DNA of 64,000 nucleotides from DATLNM01 sp035536775. Lineage in GTDB: Bacteria; Actinomycetota; CADDZG01; WHSQ01. The stretch covers positions 1 to 64,000 of the forward strand of contig DATLNM010000027.1 in NCBI GenBank assembly GCA_035536775.1, given 5' to 3'. A program made the position numbers and the translations under genes. Below, one piece after another: positions 37,400 through 46,004 of this stretch (positions are counted from its first letter, which is position 1; every line of letters begins with the position of its first letter). The notes beneath the pieces were generated by a model. It saw only the letters and a program-made list of their open reading frames with translations, was not told where the DNA came from and did no database searches.

Positions 37400-37414
37400 A
37401 GGCGGCGAGCTCCC

Positions 37415-37657
37415 CTAGACGATGTAGGGCGGCACGGTGGGCGTGGGTACGCCCGGGTATCTATCGACCTCGCGCTCGAGCGTGACCTTGACGTGGTCCT
37501 CACGCGACGTGATGCGACGGTCGACCTCGCGGAAGCCCAGTCGACCGAGTCTGCGGATCTCTCCGGCGTATGCCTTGCGGAACTTGCCGTCCGGCGCCGT
37601 CAGATACGCGTCGAGCGTGATCCGCTGTGTGATCTTCTTTTGCTTGCCATCTGCCAT
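37415..37657 (-). CDS. Small basic protein of unknown function
   Basis: An 80-residue cytoplasmic protein, MADGKQKKITQRITLDAYL onward, rich in Lys and Arg, with an alternating beta-like C-terminal half that ends PGVPTPTVPPYIV. No domain is recognised. It sits 14 nt downstream of corA on the same strand and converges with the MBL hydrolase, leaving 15 nt between stops. Coding support comes from the in-frame ATG, the codon bias and the tight packing. It may be a CorA-linked accessory protein, but that is a guess from position. Confidence 0.55.
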   Translation of the reverse strand: MADGKQKKITQRITLDAYLTAPDGKFRKAYAGEIRRLGRLGFREVDRRITSREDHVKVTLEREVDRYPGVPTPTVPPYIV

Positions 37658-37671
37658 AGCGGCGAACCCTA

Positions 37672-38676
37672 TCAGAGCCAGCCTTTTCGCCTGAAAAACG
37701 CGTAAAGCAGCGCGCTTGTAGCGACCATCGCCGACAATGCCCACTCGAAGCCCCAAGCTTGGTTCGCGGGGGAAAGCTCGTAATTCATGCCGTAGATGCT
37801 CGAGATCAGCGTCGGCGCCGCGATGATCGCGGCCCACGCGGTGAGCTTCTTGTTGATCTGGTTGAGGCTCATGCTCTGCTCGCCCCGACGTAACTGAAGT
37901 ACCGCCTCGGTGAGCTCGTCGATGTTGCGGATCTGGTCGTTGATCCGTTCGAGATGGTCGGCGATGTCGCGGAAGAGGAGCAGCGTCTGTTCGGAGAAGA
38001 AGGGGTTCTTGCCGGGCGCGCCGATGCTCTCGACGAGTCTGCGGGTGGGGAGCGCGTACCGGCGGAGGCGTGCGGTGCGTTGCTTGATCGAGTAAAGGGT
38101 CCGCTCGGCCTGTTCCTCTTCGAGCATCGAGGCGCGTGTGTTTGCAGCTTCGTGCGAGGCGAGCTCGTGGTCCTCGATGGCTTCGATGTCATCCTCGAGC
38201 CGGTCCGCGATCGACTGGTATTCGTCGACGACGACGTCGATCATCATGTGCATGAGATAGGTCCGCCCCTTATGTATCTCCGCAGCGTCCTGGCTCCACC
38301 GTCGATGCACCTCGTCCAATGTCCGGTCCGCGCCATCGTGCAGCGTCAGCACGAACCCTTCCCCGATGAACGATGCGATCTGGGATGCCTCCACCTGTCC
38401 CTCAGCCTCGTCTAGCTGGTGGAAGACGACGAAGAGATGGTGCTCCTCGAAGACCTCGAGCTTGGGACGTTCCCTTTTCTTGAGGGCGTCTTCGAGAGCG
38501 AGCGGATGGAGCCCGAACTCCTCCTGGATGGTCACGACGTCGGCTTCGGTCAGCGACGAGACGTCGGCCTGCGCCCACAACAGCTTGCCGGCCTGGCGCC
38601 GCAGGTCCGAGATGTCGTCGAGGTCTTCCACCCCCGACCAACCATGACCATCCGAGTGACACACGGCCAAGAGCAT
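37672..38676 (-). CDS. corA: CorA-family magnesium/cobalt transporter
   Basis: A 334-residue divalent-cation channel of the CorA type. The C-terminus holds the family signature YGMNYEL between two membrane helices (the pore helix ~275-295 and a second at ~305-325), with a basic tail RRKGWL. The large N-terminal cytoplasmic part has the expected helical funnel, including RTARLRRYALPTRRLVESIG. The family usually has 300-370 residues. The ATG at 38676 faces the divergent aldehyde dehydrogenase gene 44 nt away. It should mediate magnesium uptake. Confidence 0.92.
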   Translation of the reverse strand: MLLAVCHSDGHGWSGVEDLDDISDLRRQAGKLLWAQADVSSLTEADVVTIQEEFGLHPLALEDALKKRERPKLEVFEEHHLFVVFHQLDEAEGQVEASQIASFIGEGFVLTLHDGADRTLDEVHRRWSQDAAEIHKGRTYLMHMMIDVVVDEYQSIADRLEDDIEAIEDHELASHEAANTRASMLEEEQAERTLYSIKQRTARLRRYALPTRRLVESIGAPGKNPFFSEQTLLLFRDIADHLERINDQIRNIDELTEAVLQLRRGEQSMSLNQINKKLTAWAAIIAAPTLISSIYGMNYELSPANQAWGFEWALSAMVATSALLYAFFRRKGWL

Positions 38677-38720
38677 GTGTCCGAGAATAAGTCCTTGGCC
38701 ATGCGACGTTCGGGGGACTC

Positions 38721-40148
38721 ATGGATGTCAAGCCGTTCTACGTAGCGGGGGAGTGGCGCGCCGGAACCGAGGGTTTCGAGGTCCGGAGTCCGTTCGACGG
38801 CGACGTCGTAGCGCGCGTCGGCAAGCCGGGAATCGAGGACATCGAGGATGCGTCGGCGGCGGCGGCACGGGCACGATCAGAGATCGCGCGACTTCCGCTT
38901 CATGTCCGTGCCGAGGCTCTGACTCACGTGTCGAAGCGTCTAGGAGAACGGGCTGATGAGATTGCGGCATCCATCGCGAGCGAGGGCGGGAAGCCCATCA
39001 AGTGGGCAAAGGTCGAAGCCGCGCGGGCCGTGTCCACATTCCGGTGGGCGGCCGAGGAATGCAGACGCGAGACAGGCGAGATCATGCGCTTCGACGCCGA
39101 CGCGGCGCTTGGGTCGCGCGCCGGGCTGATCCGCCGCGTTCCACTAGGACCGGTTCTCGGGATCACGCCGTTCAACTTCCCGGTCAACCTCGTCGCCCAC
39201 AAGCTCGCGCCCGCGATCGCGGTGGGTGCTCCGGTTGTTATCAAGCCCGCGACGAGGACACCTCTGGGCGCGCTCGTACTCGCGGAGCTCGTCGCCGAAA
39301 CCGAGCTACCGCCCGAGATGCTCTCGGTGTTGCCGATCGAGGGTGCCGCGGCCGGAGAGCTCGCGAAGGACGATCGCTTCGCGAAGGTCTCGTTCACCGG
39401 CAGCTCCGAGGTCGGCTGGTCGCTCAAGGCAGCCGCTCCCAAAAAGACAGTCACGCTCGAGCTCGGCGGCAATGCGGGCGTCGTCATCCACGACGACGCG
39501 GATCTCGACCACGCGGCAGAGCGCGTCGCGTTCGGAGGTTTCTATCAAGCGGGCCAGTCGTGCATCGCCGTGCAGCGCGTCTTTGTTCAGAGGGATGTCG
39601 CCGCTGCATTCACCGAGAAGCTGCAGAGAGCCGTCGGCGAGCTCGTCGTCGGTGATCCCATGGATGAGGCCACCGATGTGGGGCCCTTGATCGACTCGGG
39701 CGCGCTCGATCGTGTCTCTGCGTGGGTAGATGAAGCCGTCGCTGCAGGAGCAGAGCTGATAGCCGGCGGCAAGCGCCGCGATCCCCTCTATGAGCCGACG
39801 GTACTGGCGCGCACCACCGAAACTATGAAGGTCCGCTGCGAGGAGATCTTCGGGCCTGTCGTGACGCTCGTCGAGTACGACGCGTTCGAGGACGCGCTCG
39901 CAGCGGTCAACTCGTCGCGCTATGGGCTCCAGGCGGGAGTGTTCACGTCCGATGTCGAGCGCGTGTTCGAGGCATGGCGGACGCTCGAGGTCGGCGGAGT
40001 CATCGTCAATGATGTGTCGGCATTCCGCGGAGACCAGATGCCTTACGGCGGCTCCAAGGACTCCGGTGAAGGCCGGGAAGGCCTTCGCTGGGCCATGGAA
40101 GGGATGACCGAGACCCGGATCCTCGTGCTGAGCGACGTCCCGCTGTGA
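38721..40148 (+). CDS. NAD(P)-dependent aldehyde dehydrogenase family protein
   Basis: A 475-residue aldehyde dehydrogenase that oxidises an aldehyde to the acid. Visible landmarks: NAD-binding GITPFNFPVNL and IKPATRTP; FTGSSEVGW; catalytic Glu in LELGGNAGVV; catalytic Cys in QAGQSCIAVQRVFV; and the late EIFGPVVTLVEYD. All core residues are intact. The subgroup resembles NADP-dependent glyceraldehyde-3-phosphate or lactaldehyde dehydrogenases of Actinomycetota and Archaea, so the substrate is open. The ATG at 38721 follows GGGGGA. The stop overlaps the next gene (GTGA), a strong hint of co-translation. Confidence 0.92.
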   Translation: MDVKPFYVAGEWRAGTEGFEVRSPFDGDVVARVGKPGIEDIEDASAAAARARSEIARLPLHVRAEALTHVSKRLGERADEIAASIASEGGKPIKWAKVEAARAVSTFRWAAEECRRETGEIMRFDADAALGSRAGLIRRVPLGPVLGITPFNFPVNLVAHKLAPAIAVGAPVVIKPATRTPLGALVLAELVAETELPPEMLSVLPIEGAAAGELAKDDRFAKVSFTGSSEVGWSLKAAAPKKTVTLELGGNAGVVIHDDADLDHAAERVAFGGFYQAGQSCIAVQRVFVQRDVAAAFTEKLQRAVGELVVGDPMDEATDVGPLIDSGALDRVSAWVDEAVAAGAELIAGGKRRDPLYEPTVLARTTETMKVRCEEIFGPVVTLVEYDAFEDALAAVNSSRYGLQAGVFTSDVERVFEAWRTLEVGGVIVNDVSAFRGDQMPYGGSKDSGEGREGLRWAMEGMTETRILVLSDVPL

Positions 40149-40558
40149 CCGAGGGGGGGTTAGGGACCGCGCTGGTGGCGCGGGCGTGGGCGGCCCCGTC
40201 GTCGGTGATCGGACTTCTCCTGAGTCCCCTCTTCCGGCGCCGGTCGCTCTATCGCGGGACCTTGTTGTGCGAGGGCGCACACTGGCCGCGCCGACTCGGG
40301 TGGCGGTACCGCGCGATCACCTTCGGCCACGTCATCCTCGGCGTCGATGAGCTCGACGTCTCGACCCTGCGGCACGAGCTCGTGCATGTGAAGCAGTACG
40401 AACGCTGGGGTCCGTTGTTCCTTCTGGTCTACCTCGGCTCGAGCCTCGCCGCGTTGCGTTCGGGGGGCGCCCCCTACCGGGACAACCGCTTCGAGATCGA
40501 GGCGCGCGCTATCGCGTCCATGCCGTCGCTACCCCCCCGGGCCCCCCACGCGCCATAA
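40145..40558 (+). CDS. Small HExxH putative metallopeptidase-like membrane-associated protein
   Basis: A 137-residue protein with RHELVHVKQYERWG (H77, E78, H81), a zinc-binding HExxH. It also has a hydrophobic stretch before it (GLLLSPLF), one after (LFLLVYLGSSLAAL), and the late PYRDNRFEIEAR, whose acidic residues may give the third ligand. I have seen such small HELVHxxQ proteins as conserved hypotheticals in bacteria, with no established activity. The GTG start overlaps the aldehyde dehydrogenase stop. The C-terminal tail is Pro/Ala-rich. Function unknown. Confidence 0.7.
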   Translation: MTEGGLGTALVARAWAAPSSVIGLLLSPLFRRRSLYRGTLLCEGAHWPRRLGWRYRAITFGHVILGVDELDVSTLRHELVHVKQYERWGPLFLLVYLGSSLAALRSGGAPYRDNRFEIEARAIASMPSLPPRAPHAP

Positions 40559-40644
40559 TCACGCCCATCCTCGTCGCGGCGAGGGAGAATCCGCACCACC
40601 AGGCATCGTCCGAGGGGGTCACCAGTCAAGGGGGTTGAGGTCAC

Positions 40645-41805
40645 GTGAGACCTGTCAGCAAGCTATTGATCTTGGCGCTCGTCGCCTCAACGTTTGCGTT
40701 CTCAGGCGTCGCGCGCTCTCAAGAAGAGGCGCCCAAGGTCACACTCGAGGCGGAGAGCGCCACGATCGACTTCGGGGACATCGTTCGGCTGAAGGGCGTG
40801 ATCACCCCCGTGGCCGAAGGCCAAAGCATCAGCATCTTCGACACCGCGGACGGTCTCCTCGATCAGGTCCTCACGGACGCCCAGGGGCGCTTCACCGCCG
40901 AGCTATTGACCGACTCCAACCTGGACCTTTACGCCCAATGGGGCGAGGCCATAAGCGAGATCCAGCAAGTGAAGGTGGTCCCACTGATCTCGGCGCGCCT
41001 CGGGCGCGTGCGGCTGTTCGGCAAGAGCGTCGTGTCGGGAACCGTCACGGCACCCCCCACCGGTGGGCGCGTGATGGTGTCGGTGTTCCGCAACGGACGC
41101 TTCCTCTGGAAGAGAGAGGCGAACCTCTCGGGGACCGATTATCGATTCTCGTTCACGGTCCAACGACCGGGCAGTTTCCGTGCCCGTGCCGCATACGCTA
41201 ATCCCGACCTCGAGCCGGCCAAGGTGGAGACCGATGCCAAGGCGACGCGTCTTCCGAACCTCGGGGAGGGGAGCCAAGGCCCGTTCGTGAAGCTCCTCGA
41301 GCGCAGGCTTCGCCACATCGGCTACCACCTCACCGGCGTGAACAGCACGTTCGACTACCGCACGGCGGACGCGATGCGGGCCTTCAACAAGGTTCAGGGC
41401 TCGCCGAGGGTCGGGACCGTGAGTGAGGCGACATGGCGGGCGCTCGCTGCGCCCGAGATCCCGAAGCCGCGTGCTCGGTCGCCGAAGTTCCACATCGAGG
41501 TCGACCAGACTAAGCAGGTCCTCTACGTCGTCGAGGGCGGCAAGGTGCGGAAGATCATCCACGTGTCAACGGGAGCCGGTTACGCAACCCGCGACGGGGT
41601 CTTCCATGTCCACCGGAAGCTCGCCGGCCACAGCGGGAATAGGCTGTACTACCCGAGCTACTTCGACGGTCTGCGCGCCATCCACGGATGGACCTCGGTC
41701 CCCACCTACAACGCCAGCCACGGCTGCGTCCGGGTGCCCTACTGGACGGCGCAGTGGATCTACGGTCTCGCCGACATCGGTACCGAGATCCGGATCTACC
41801 ACTAG
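40645..41805 (+). CDS. Exported L,D-transpeptidase with peptidoglycan-binding domain
   Basis: A 386-residue exported enzyme. A signal peptide (residues ~5-26) is followed by beta-rich Ig-like domains. A peptidoglycan_binding_1 module lies at about residues 208-272 (GPFVKLLERRLRHIGYHL). The C-terminal YkuD domain has the catalytic SHGCVR with Cys361 and His359, and a preceding IHGW. These enzymes form or break 3-3 crosslinks in the wall, and the tandem binding module targets it to peptidoglycan. GTG start at 40645. A clear terminator follows the gene. Confidence 0.92.
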   Translation: MRPVSKLLILALVASTFAFSGVARSQEEAPKVTLEAESATIDFGDIVRLKGVITPVAEGQSISIFDTADGLLDQVLTDAQGRFTAELLTDSNLDLYAQWGEAISEIQQVKVVPLISARLGRVRLFGKSVVSGTVTAPPTGGRVMVSVFRNGRFLWKREANLSGTDYRFSFTVQRPGSFRARAAYANPDLEPAKVETDAKATRLPNLGEGSQGPFVKLLERRLRHIGYHLTGVNSTFDYRTADAMRAFNKVQGSPRVGTVSEATWRALAAPEIPKPRARSPKFHIEVDQTKQVLYVVEGGKVRKIIHVSTGAGYATRDGVFHVHRKLAGHSGNRLYYPSYFDGLRAIHGWTSVPTYNASHGCVRVPYWTAQWIYGLADIGTEIRIYH

Positions 41806-41860
41806 CTGCCAAGCTGGGCGGCCCTGCTGCCGGGCCCGCGCTAGAAAAAGAGGTGGACGC

Positions 41861-41891
41861 GAAACGGCCCCCGGGCGGAGGGGGCCGTTTC
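41861..41891 (+). terminator. Intrinsic terminator after the L,D-transpeptidase gene
   Basis: GAAACGGCCCC (41861-41871) pairs perfectly with GGGGCCGTTTC (41881-41891) across a 9-nt loop, 55 nt after the stop. TTTCGTCTTTC follows, weakly T-rich. The A-rich left and T-rich right ends make it a good bidirectional candidate, also serving the convergent GlsB-type gene. Confidence 0.8.
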
Positions 41892-42004
41892 GTCTTTCAG
41901 TCCAACCCGGGCGGTCGCGGGTCCGGCCGGGTTTGGGGGGTAAGCCTTGCTGCAAAACTGTGTTCTGAACGTTATTCGTGCTTCTTCTCCCGAGATGATT
42001 GGTC

Positions 42005-42256
42005 CTAAACCGCTCTATTTCCGATACTCGTCCTTCGGAGGGCCCAAAGCAAGACCATCGCGGTCAGGATCGAACCGATCCATTCGACACCCTCTGAGTT
42101 ACCGAAGATCGCCCGCCATGCGTATCCACCCACGATGGCTCCGACGATCCCTACCAGGATGGTAGCGAGTATCCCAAGTCCCCCGGTACCCGGCATCAAA
42201 AGCCGTGCCAGTATCCCAACAACCAGTCCGATGAGGATGAACGCAACGATCTCCAT
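42005..42256 (-). CDS. GlsB/YeaQ/YmgE family stress-related membrane protein
   Basis: An 83-residue membrane protein of the transglycosylase-associated/GlsB family. The family pattern is clear: GLVVGILARLLMPG at the start, ILVGIVGAIVGGY in the middle, and IGSILTAMVLLWAL near the end, with three hydrophobic segments. In Gram-positive bacteria these small proteins rise in envelope or general stress. Exact function is unsettled. It stands alone, divergent from the SDR gene. Confidence 0.87.
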   Translation of the reverse strand: MEIVAFILIGLVVGILARLLMPGTGGLGILATILVGIVGAIVGGYAWRAIFGNSEGVEWIGSILTAMVLLWALRRTSIGNRAV

Positions 42257-42367
42257 ATCCAGCTCCTTCTAGTACGACTATCGGTTCTGTCTGGCACACC
42301 AGTACCTCTAGGGTTACCCCCGTCCAAATCAATCAAACGAACGCGGCGCGGCGTGGAGGAACTACCC

Positions 42368-43144
42368 ATGGCACTTGAAGGCAAGGTCGTGGTCGTGACT
42401 GGGGCGTCGTCAGGGATCGGGCGGCGCACCGCGGTGGAGCTCGCTCGCGCGGGCGCGATCGTATGCGTGGCCGCTCGCCGGGCGGACCGGCTCGAGACGC
42501 TCAGCGCGGAGCTGGCCGGGGCCGGACACTCGATGTGCGTGACCGACGTGTCCAGGCGGGCAGATGTCAAAGCGCTGGCGGCTCACGTTGCCGAGACCCA
42601 TGGGCGCTGCGACGCTCTGGTCAACAACGCGGGACGCTCGGGTGGGCCGTACGACGAGAAGACCGGCGTCGGGGACCTTAAGGACGTCATGGCGACCAAC
42701 TTCTTCAGCGCCGCGCACTGCGTCGCCGAGTTCCTGCCCCTCCTAAAGGCGTCGGCACCGTCGGCGGTCGTCAATGTCGCCTCCGTCGCCGGGCGCCTCG
42801 CGATCGGCTCGTCGTCGTACTCGGCCTCGAAACACGCGCTGGTCGGTTGGTCTGAGTGCCTGGATGTGGAGTTGGCCCCGCTGGGGGTCCGTGTAAGTCT
42901 CGTAGAGCCTGGCCTCATCCCAACAGAGGGCTTTCCTCAGCGGATGTTCGTCGAGTCCCGGGTCCTCAGGTACGCGCTCGGGAGTGAAGAGGCAGTTGCC
43001 CGGACCATCATCGCGACGATCGAACGCCCCAAGGTGCAGCGGATGACGCCCCGCTGGTACTACCTGCTGCAGGTCCCTCGTCTCGTGAGCCCGCCGTTCT
43101 TCAGGTGGGTACAGCGGAAGTACGGGGTCACGCGACGAAGCTGA
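42368..43144 (+). CDS. Short-chain dehydrogenase/reductase
   Basis: A 258-residue classical SDR. The nucleotide-binding motif is TGASSGIG, followed by the NNAG block (LVNNAGRSG). The active site is complete: Ser in NVASVAGR, then YSASK with Tyr and Lys. The substrate cannot be read. The ATG at 42368 has GGAGGA seven bases upstream. The 3' end overlaps the convergent metallophosphoesterase gene by 17 bp, so both C-termini are coded on opposite strands of the same bases. Confidence 0.92.
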   Translation: MALEGKVVVVTGASSGIGRRTAVELARAGAIVCVAARRADRLETLSAELAGAGHSMCVTDVSRRADVKALAAHVAETHGRCDALVNNAGRSGGPYDEKTGVGDLKDVMATNFFSAAHCVAEFLPLLKASAPSAVVNVASVAGRLAIGSSSYSASKHALVGWSECLDVELAPLGVRVSLVEPGLIPTEGFPQRMFVESRVLRYALGSEEAVARTIIATIERPKVQRMTPRWYYLLQVPRLVSPPFFRWVQRKYGVTRRS

Positions 43145-44462
43145 AACTCCGCGTGTCGGCCGGCCCCAGGCCGTAGCGCCGATGGATGTCACCGGCGGTG
43201 CCGTATGCGTCGCGCAGGAGCTCCAAGTCAGAGATCTGGAGGAACCTGTAGGTGTATCCCTGCCTCGCGATATCGAGGATCGCGAAGCCGAACGGGAAAT
43301 CGCGCGGGATGCCGACCTCCTGTGCCGGGATCTTGCCGTAGTCGCGGGTGCGGGCGTTGCGATGCGTGTGGCCGGCGAAGACCCCCCACACGTTGCCCGA
43401 ATCGATCACCGCGTGGAGGCGTCCGGCATCGGCCTCCCGCAGTCCGAACAGGATGGGAGGGAAGCCCGCGAACGGCTGTGGGGGATGGTGGAGGAACACG
43501 AACGCGGGCGGCGCGTCCGGTCCTGCCACCTCGGCCAGGATCTCGTGCTGGGGAGGCGTCAGCGCGCCGCGGACGATCGCTCCGCCAGGTCCTTCCAGGA
43601 ACGCGCCGGACGCGAGGTCGAACGGAGCGAACGGCGACGCGAGGTGCTCGGCCGAGTCCAGGACGGCGATGTGGAAGCCCTTGCGCTCGAGGAGTACTCC
43701 GTCGGGAGCACGTCCGAAAACGCTCGGGTAGTAGTCGCGGCCCATCAGTTTCGTCTCGCTCACCGAGTACACGTCGTGATTGCCGATCATCGTCACGAGC
43801 TCGGCATCCAGATCCCCGAGGACATCAGCCGCGTTGTGGAACTCCTCGATCTGGCCATGATCGGTGATATCGCCGAGCTGTACGACGAGGTCCACCCCCG
43901 CGGCGTTGATGTCGGCGATCGCGGCACGCGCCATCAGCTCTGCGCGCGTCGATCCGATGTGGAGGTCGCCGAGGACGGCGATGCGCAGCTCGACGTCGCC
44001 CGGTGGTTCCCCCTGTGGCGGCGGAAGGGGCTCGAATGGGGGCGGCGCGGGAAACTCCGACGGCCACGACAGCGACCCCCGTTCCTCGTCGCCGAGTGCG
44101 CGGAGGGCGGCGCCGCCGTCGGGCATGAAACCGGCCGTGTGGCCGTCGACCCAGTCGCCGAGGCGGGCGAGGAAGAGGTTGCCGAGGGCGACTTCACCGG
44201 GGGTGCCGACGAGGCTTCGGATCCAGACCGCGTGGGGCTCGACGAGCTCGGCATCTGGCTGCTTGCCCCGCTCGCCCAGCGCGGCCTCGAGGAGGGAGGC
44301 TCGGTCCTCGGCGCGCCGCCTGGAGGCTTCGAAGGTTTCGTCTGCCGGGGTCCATTCTCGGTAGACGGCGGCCCGGGCGGACTCGATGATCCACGACGAC
44401 CGCAGGAGGTCCTTGATGAGGTCAGCCTCCAGCTCGGAGGCCGCCGGTATGGGCTGTTCCAT
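43128..44462 (-). CDS. Metallophosphoesterase with an extra N-terminal helical domain
   Basis: A 444-residue calcineurin-like phosphoesterase. Metal blocks: GDLHIG, QLGDITDHG, IGNHDVY, FLHHPPQPFAG and FAGHTHRNAR, complete. In front of it lies a ~125-residue helical domain without known family (LIKDLLRSSWIIESARAAVY and on), separated by a Pro-rich linker (PPPFEPLPPPQGEPP). The N-terminal domain is not usual for stand-alone enzymes and could be a four-helix bundle. No signal peptide. The ATG at 44462 starts the helical domain; an upstream ATG (44507) would add a Pro-rich tail unlike coding sequence. Confidence 0.82.
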   Translation of the reverse strand: MEQPIPAASELEADLIKDLLRSSWIIESARAAVYREWTPADETFEASRRRAEDRASLLEAALGERGKQPDAELVEPHAVWIRSLVGTPGEVALGNLFLARLGDWVDGHTAGFMPDGGAALRALGDEERGSLSWPSEFPAPPPFEPLPPPQGEPPGDVELRIAVLGDLHIGSTRAELMARAAIADINAAGVDLVVQLGDITDHGQIEEFHNAADVLGDLDAELVTMIGNHDVYSVSETKLMGRDYYPSVFGRAPDGVLLERKGFHIAVLDSAEHLASPFAPFDLASGAFLEGPGGAIVRGALTPPQHEILAEVAGPDAPPAFVFLHHPPQPFAGFPPILFGLREADAGRLHAVIDSGNVWGVFAGHTHRNARTRDYGKIPAQEVGIPRDFPFGFAILDIARQGYTYRFLQISDLELLRDAYGTAGDIHRRYGLGPADTRSFSFVA

Positions 44463-44605
44463 CGAGGCAGGATAAGTGCTTGCGCCCGGGGGCCAGGGCG
44501 GCGACAATCGGGCGACTTCCCCGCACGATCTGGTCCTTGCGCGCCCGCGTCCCGGAACCTCGAGTGGGACGGGGGCGGCCGAGTGCAGCCACGACGGGGG
44601 GATGA

Positions 44606-45079
44606 GTGAGCATCGCGGAGCCGATCAACGAGGTCCATCGAACGAGCGACTGGGACCACTACTTCTTGAACATCGCGCGTGAGACCGCGCGCAGGTCCAA
44701 CTGCACGAGGAAACAGCACGGCGCTGTGATCGTCAGGAAGCGTCGGATCTGCTCGACGGGTTACAACGGCGCGCCTTCGGGCCACGCCCATTGCGACGAG
44801 GGAGCATGCCCGCGTGCGTCGTCGACCGCGGCGAGCGGATGGGGGCACGACAACTGCATCGCGATCCACGCTGAAGCCAACGCGATCCTCTACTCGTCCC
44901 CGGTCGAGCGCGAGGGAGCGACGATCTACATCACCGGTGTGCCGTGCTTCGGGTGCGCAAAGCTCATCGCGAACTCGGGCATCGAAGAGGTCGTGACGAC
45001 GGGGGAGCCGTACGAGGACTGGGACCGGGTTCGTGAGTTCCTCCTCGATTGCGGCGTCCGCGTAAGGCTCCTTCCTTAG
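44606..45079 (+). CDS. Deoxycytidylate (dCMP) deaminase family protein
   Basis: A 157-residue zinc deaminase. The active site is intact: HAEANAI supplies one zinc ligand and the catalytic Glu, and PCFGC supplies two Cys ligands. The flanks GYNGAPSGHAHCDE and the extra Cys/His cluster near the N-terminus match the dCMP deaminase/ComEB type that makes dUMP for thymidylate synthesis. GTG start. Ten bases separate it from the phosphotransferase gene, suggesting one transcript. Confidence 0.92.
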   Translation: MSIAEPINEVHRTSDWDHYFLNIARETARRSNCTRKQHGAVIVRKRRICSTGYNGAPSGHAHCDEGACPRASSTAASGWGHDNCIAIHAEANAILYSSPVEREGATIYITGVPCFGCAKLIANSGIEEVVTTGEPYEDWDRVREFLLDCGVRVRLLP

Positions 45080-45089
45080 AGGCCGGCCG

Positions 45090-46004
45090 ATGAACGAGTG
45101 GCGTCCGGACCTCGAGGTGCTCGAGGACCTCGCGAGGTCATTGATAGCCGAGCAGTTCCCCGAGTTCGAGCTGCGGTCTCTTCGCTATCTCGGCGAGGGG
45201 TGGGACAACATCGTGTGGCTCGCTAACGAGGAATTCGCGTTCCGGTTCCCCCGGCGCGAGATCGCGGTGCGCGGCGTCGAGCGCGAGATCGGTGTCCTTC
45301 CACAGCTGGCACCTCATCTTCCCGTCGCGATCCCTCAACCGAGGTTCGTGGGCCAGCCCAGTGACAGGTTCGCGTGGCCCTTCTACGGCGGGCCCATCCT
45401 TCCCGGGGGCGAGCTGCCAGAGGTGGGCCTTGGTGAGGATGCGCGTCGTAACCTCGCTCCGGCCATCGGGTCGTTCCTACGTACGCTGCACTCCGATGCC
45501 GTCGCCGAGGCCGTCGACTTTCCGCTCGATGTCGATCCGAACGCGCGGGGGGACATGACGCGCCGTGTGCCCAAGACACGGGCCGTTCTCGACGAGGCCG
45601 AAAAGCTCGGATTGTGGACGGCTCCGCCCGAGGTCGCGGAGTTGCTCGATACGGCGGAGAAGCTGCCGGCACTCGAGTCGTCCAAGACGGTCCTCCACGG
45701 CGACCTGCATTTCCGGCACGTGTTGGTCGATGACGACGGCACTCCGACGGGAGTGATCGATTGGGGCGACGTCTGCCGCGGAAACCGAGCGATCGACCTT
45801 TCGCTGGCTTGGGGTCTGTTCGAGCCCGATACGCGTGCCGCGTTCTTCGATGCTTACGGTGAGGTTTCAGCCGACGAGGCGGTGCGTGCGCAGGTGGTCG
45901 CCCTCTGTCTCAACGCCGTCCTGGCCGTCTACGGTCACCATCAAGAGATGAAAGACGTCGAGCGCGAGGCCGTCACGGGCCTCGGACGCATCACGGCTTC
46001 GTAG
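45090..46004 (+). CDS. Aminoglycoside-phosphotransferase-family (APH) kinase-like protein
   Basis: A 304-residue small-molecule kinase-like protein. The catalytic loop is HGDLHFRHVLVDDDG and the metal-binding DWGD follows (VIDWGDVCRGN), both spelled as in the APH superfamily. The N-terminal lobe shows LRYLGEGWDNIVWLA and FRFPRREIAV. Many members phosphorylate amino-sugars, choline or similar metabolites, so resistance should not be assumed. It is probably cotranscribed with the deaminase. The 3' end overlaps the convergent methyltransferase gene by 14 bp. Confidence 0.88.
   Translation: MNEWRPDLEVLEDLARSLIAEQFPEFELRSLRYLGEGWDNIVWLANEEFAFRFPRREIAVRGVEREIGVLPQLAPHLPVAIPQPRFVGQPSDRFAWPFYGGPILPGGELPEVGLGEDARRNLAPAIGSFLRTLHSDAVAEAVDFPLDVDPNARGDMTRRVPKTRAVLDEAEKLGLWTAPPEVAELLDTAEKLPALESSKTVLHGDLHFRHVLVDDDGTPTGVIDWGDVCRGNRAIDLSLAWGLFEPDTRAAFFDAYGEVSADEAVRAQVVALCLNAVLAVYGHHQEMKDVEREAVTGLGRITAS

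Noticed and set aside
43182..44609. 475-codon plus-strand frame opposite the metallophosphoesterase gene
   Set aside because: The opposite strand has complete phosphoesterase motifs. The antisense translation is rich in Arg, Glu and Gly with no recognisable fold.
45090..46004. Antibiotic-resistance aminoglycoside kinase
   Set aside because: Only superfamily motifs are visible; many members act on ordinary metabolites and the neighbourhood is nucleotide metabolism, not resistance.
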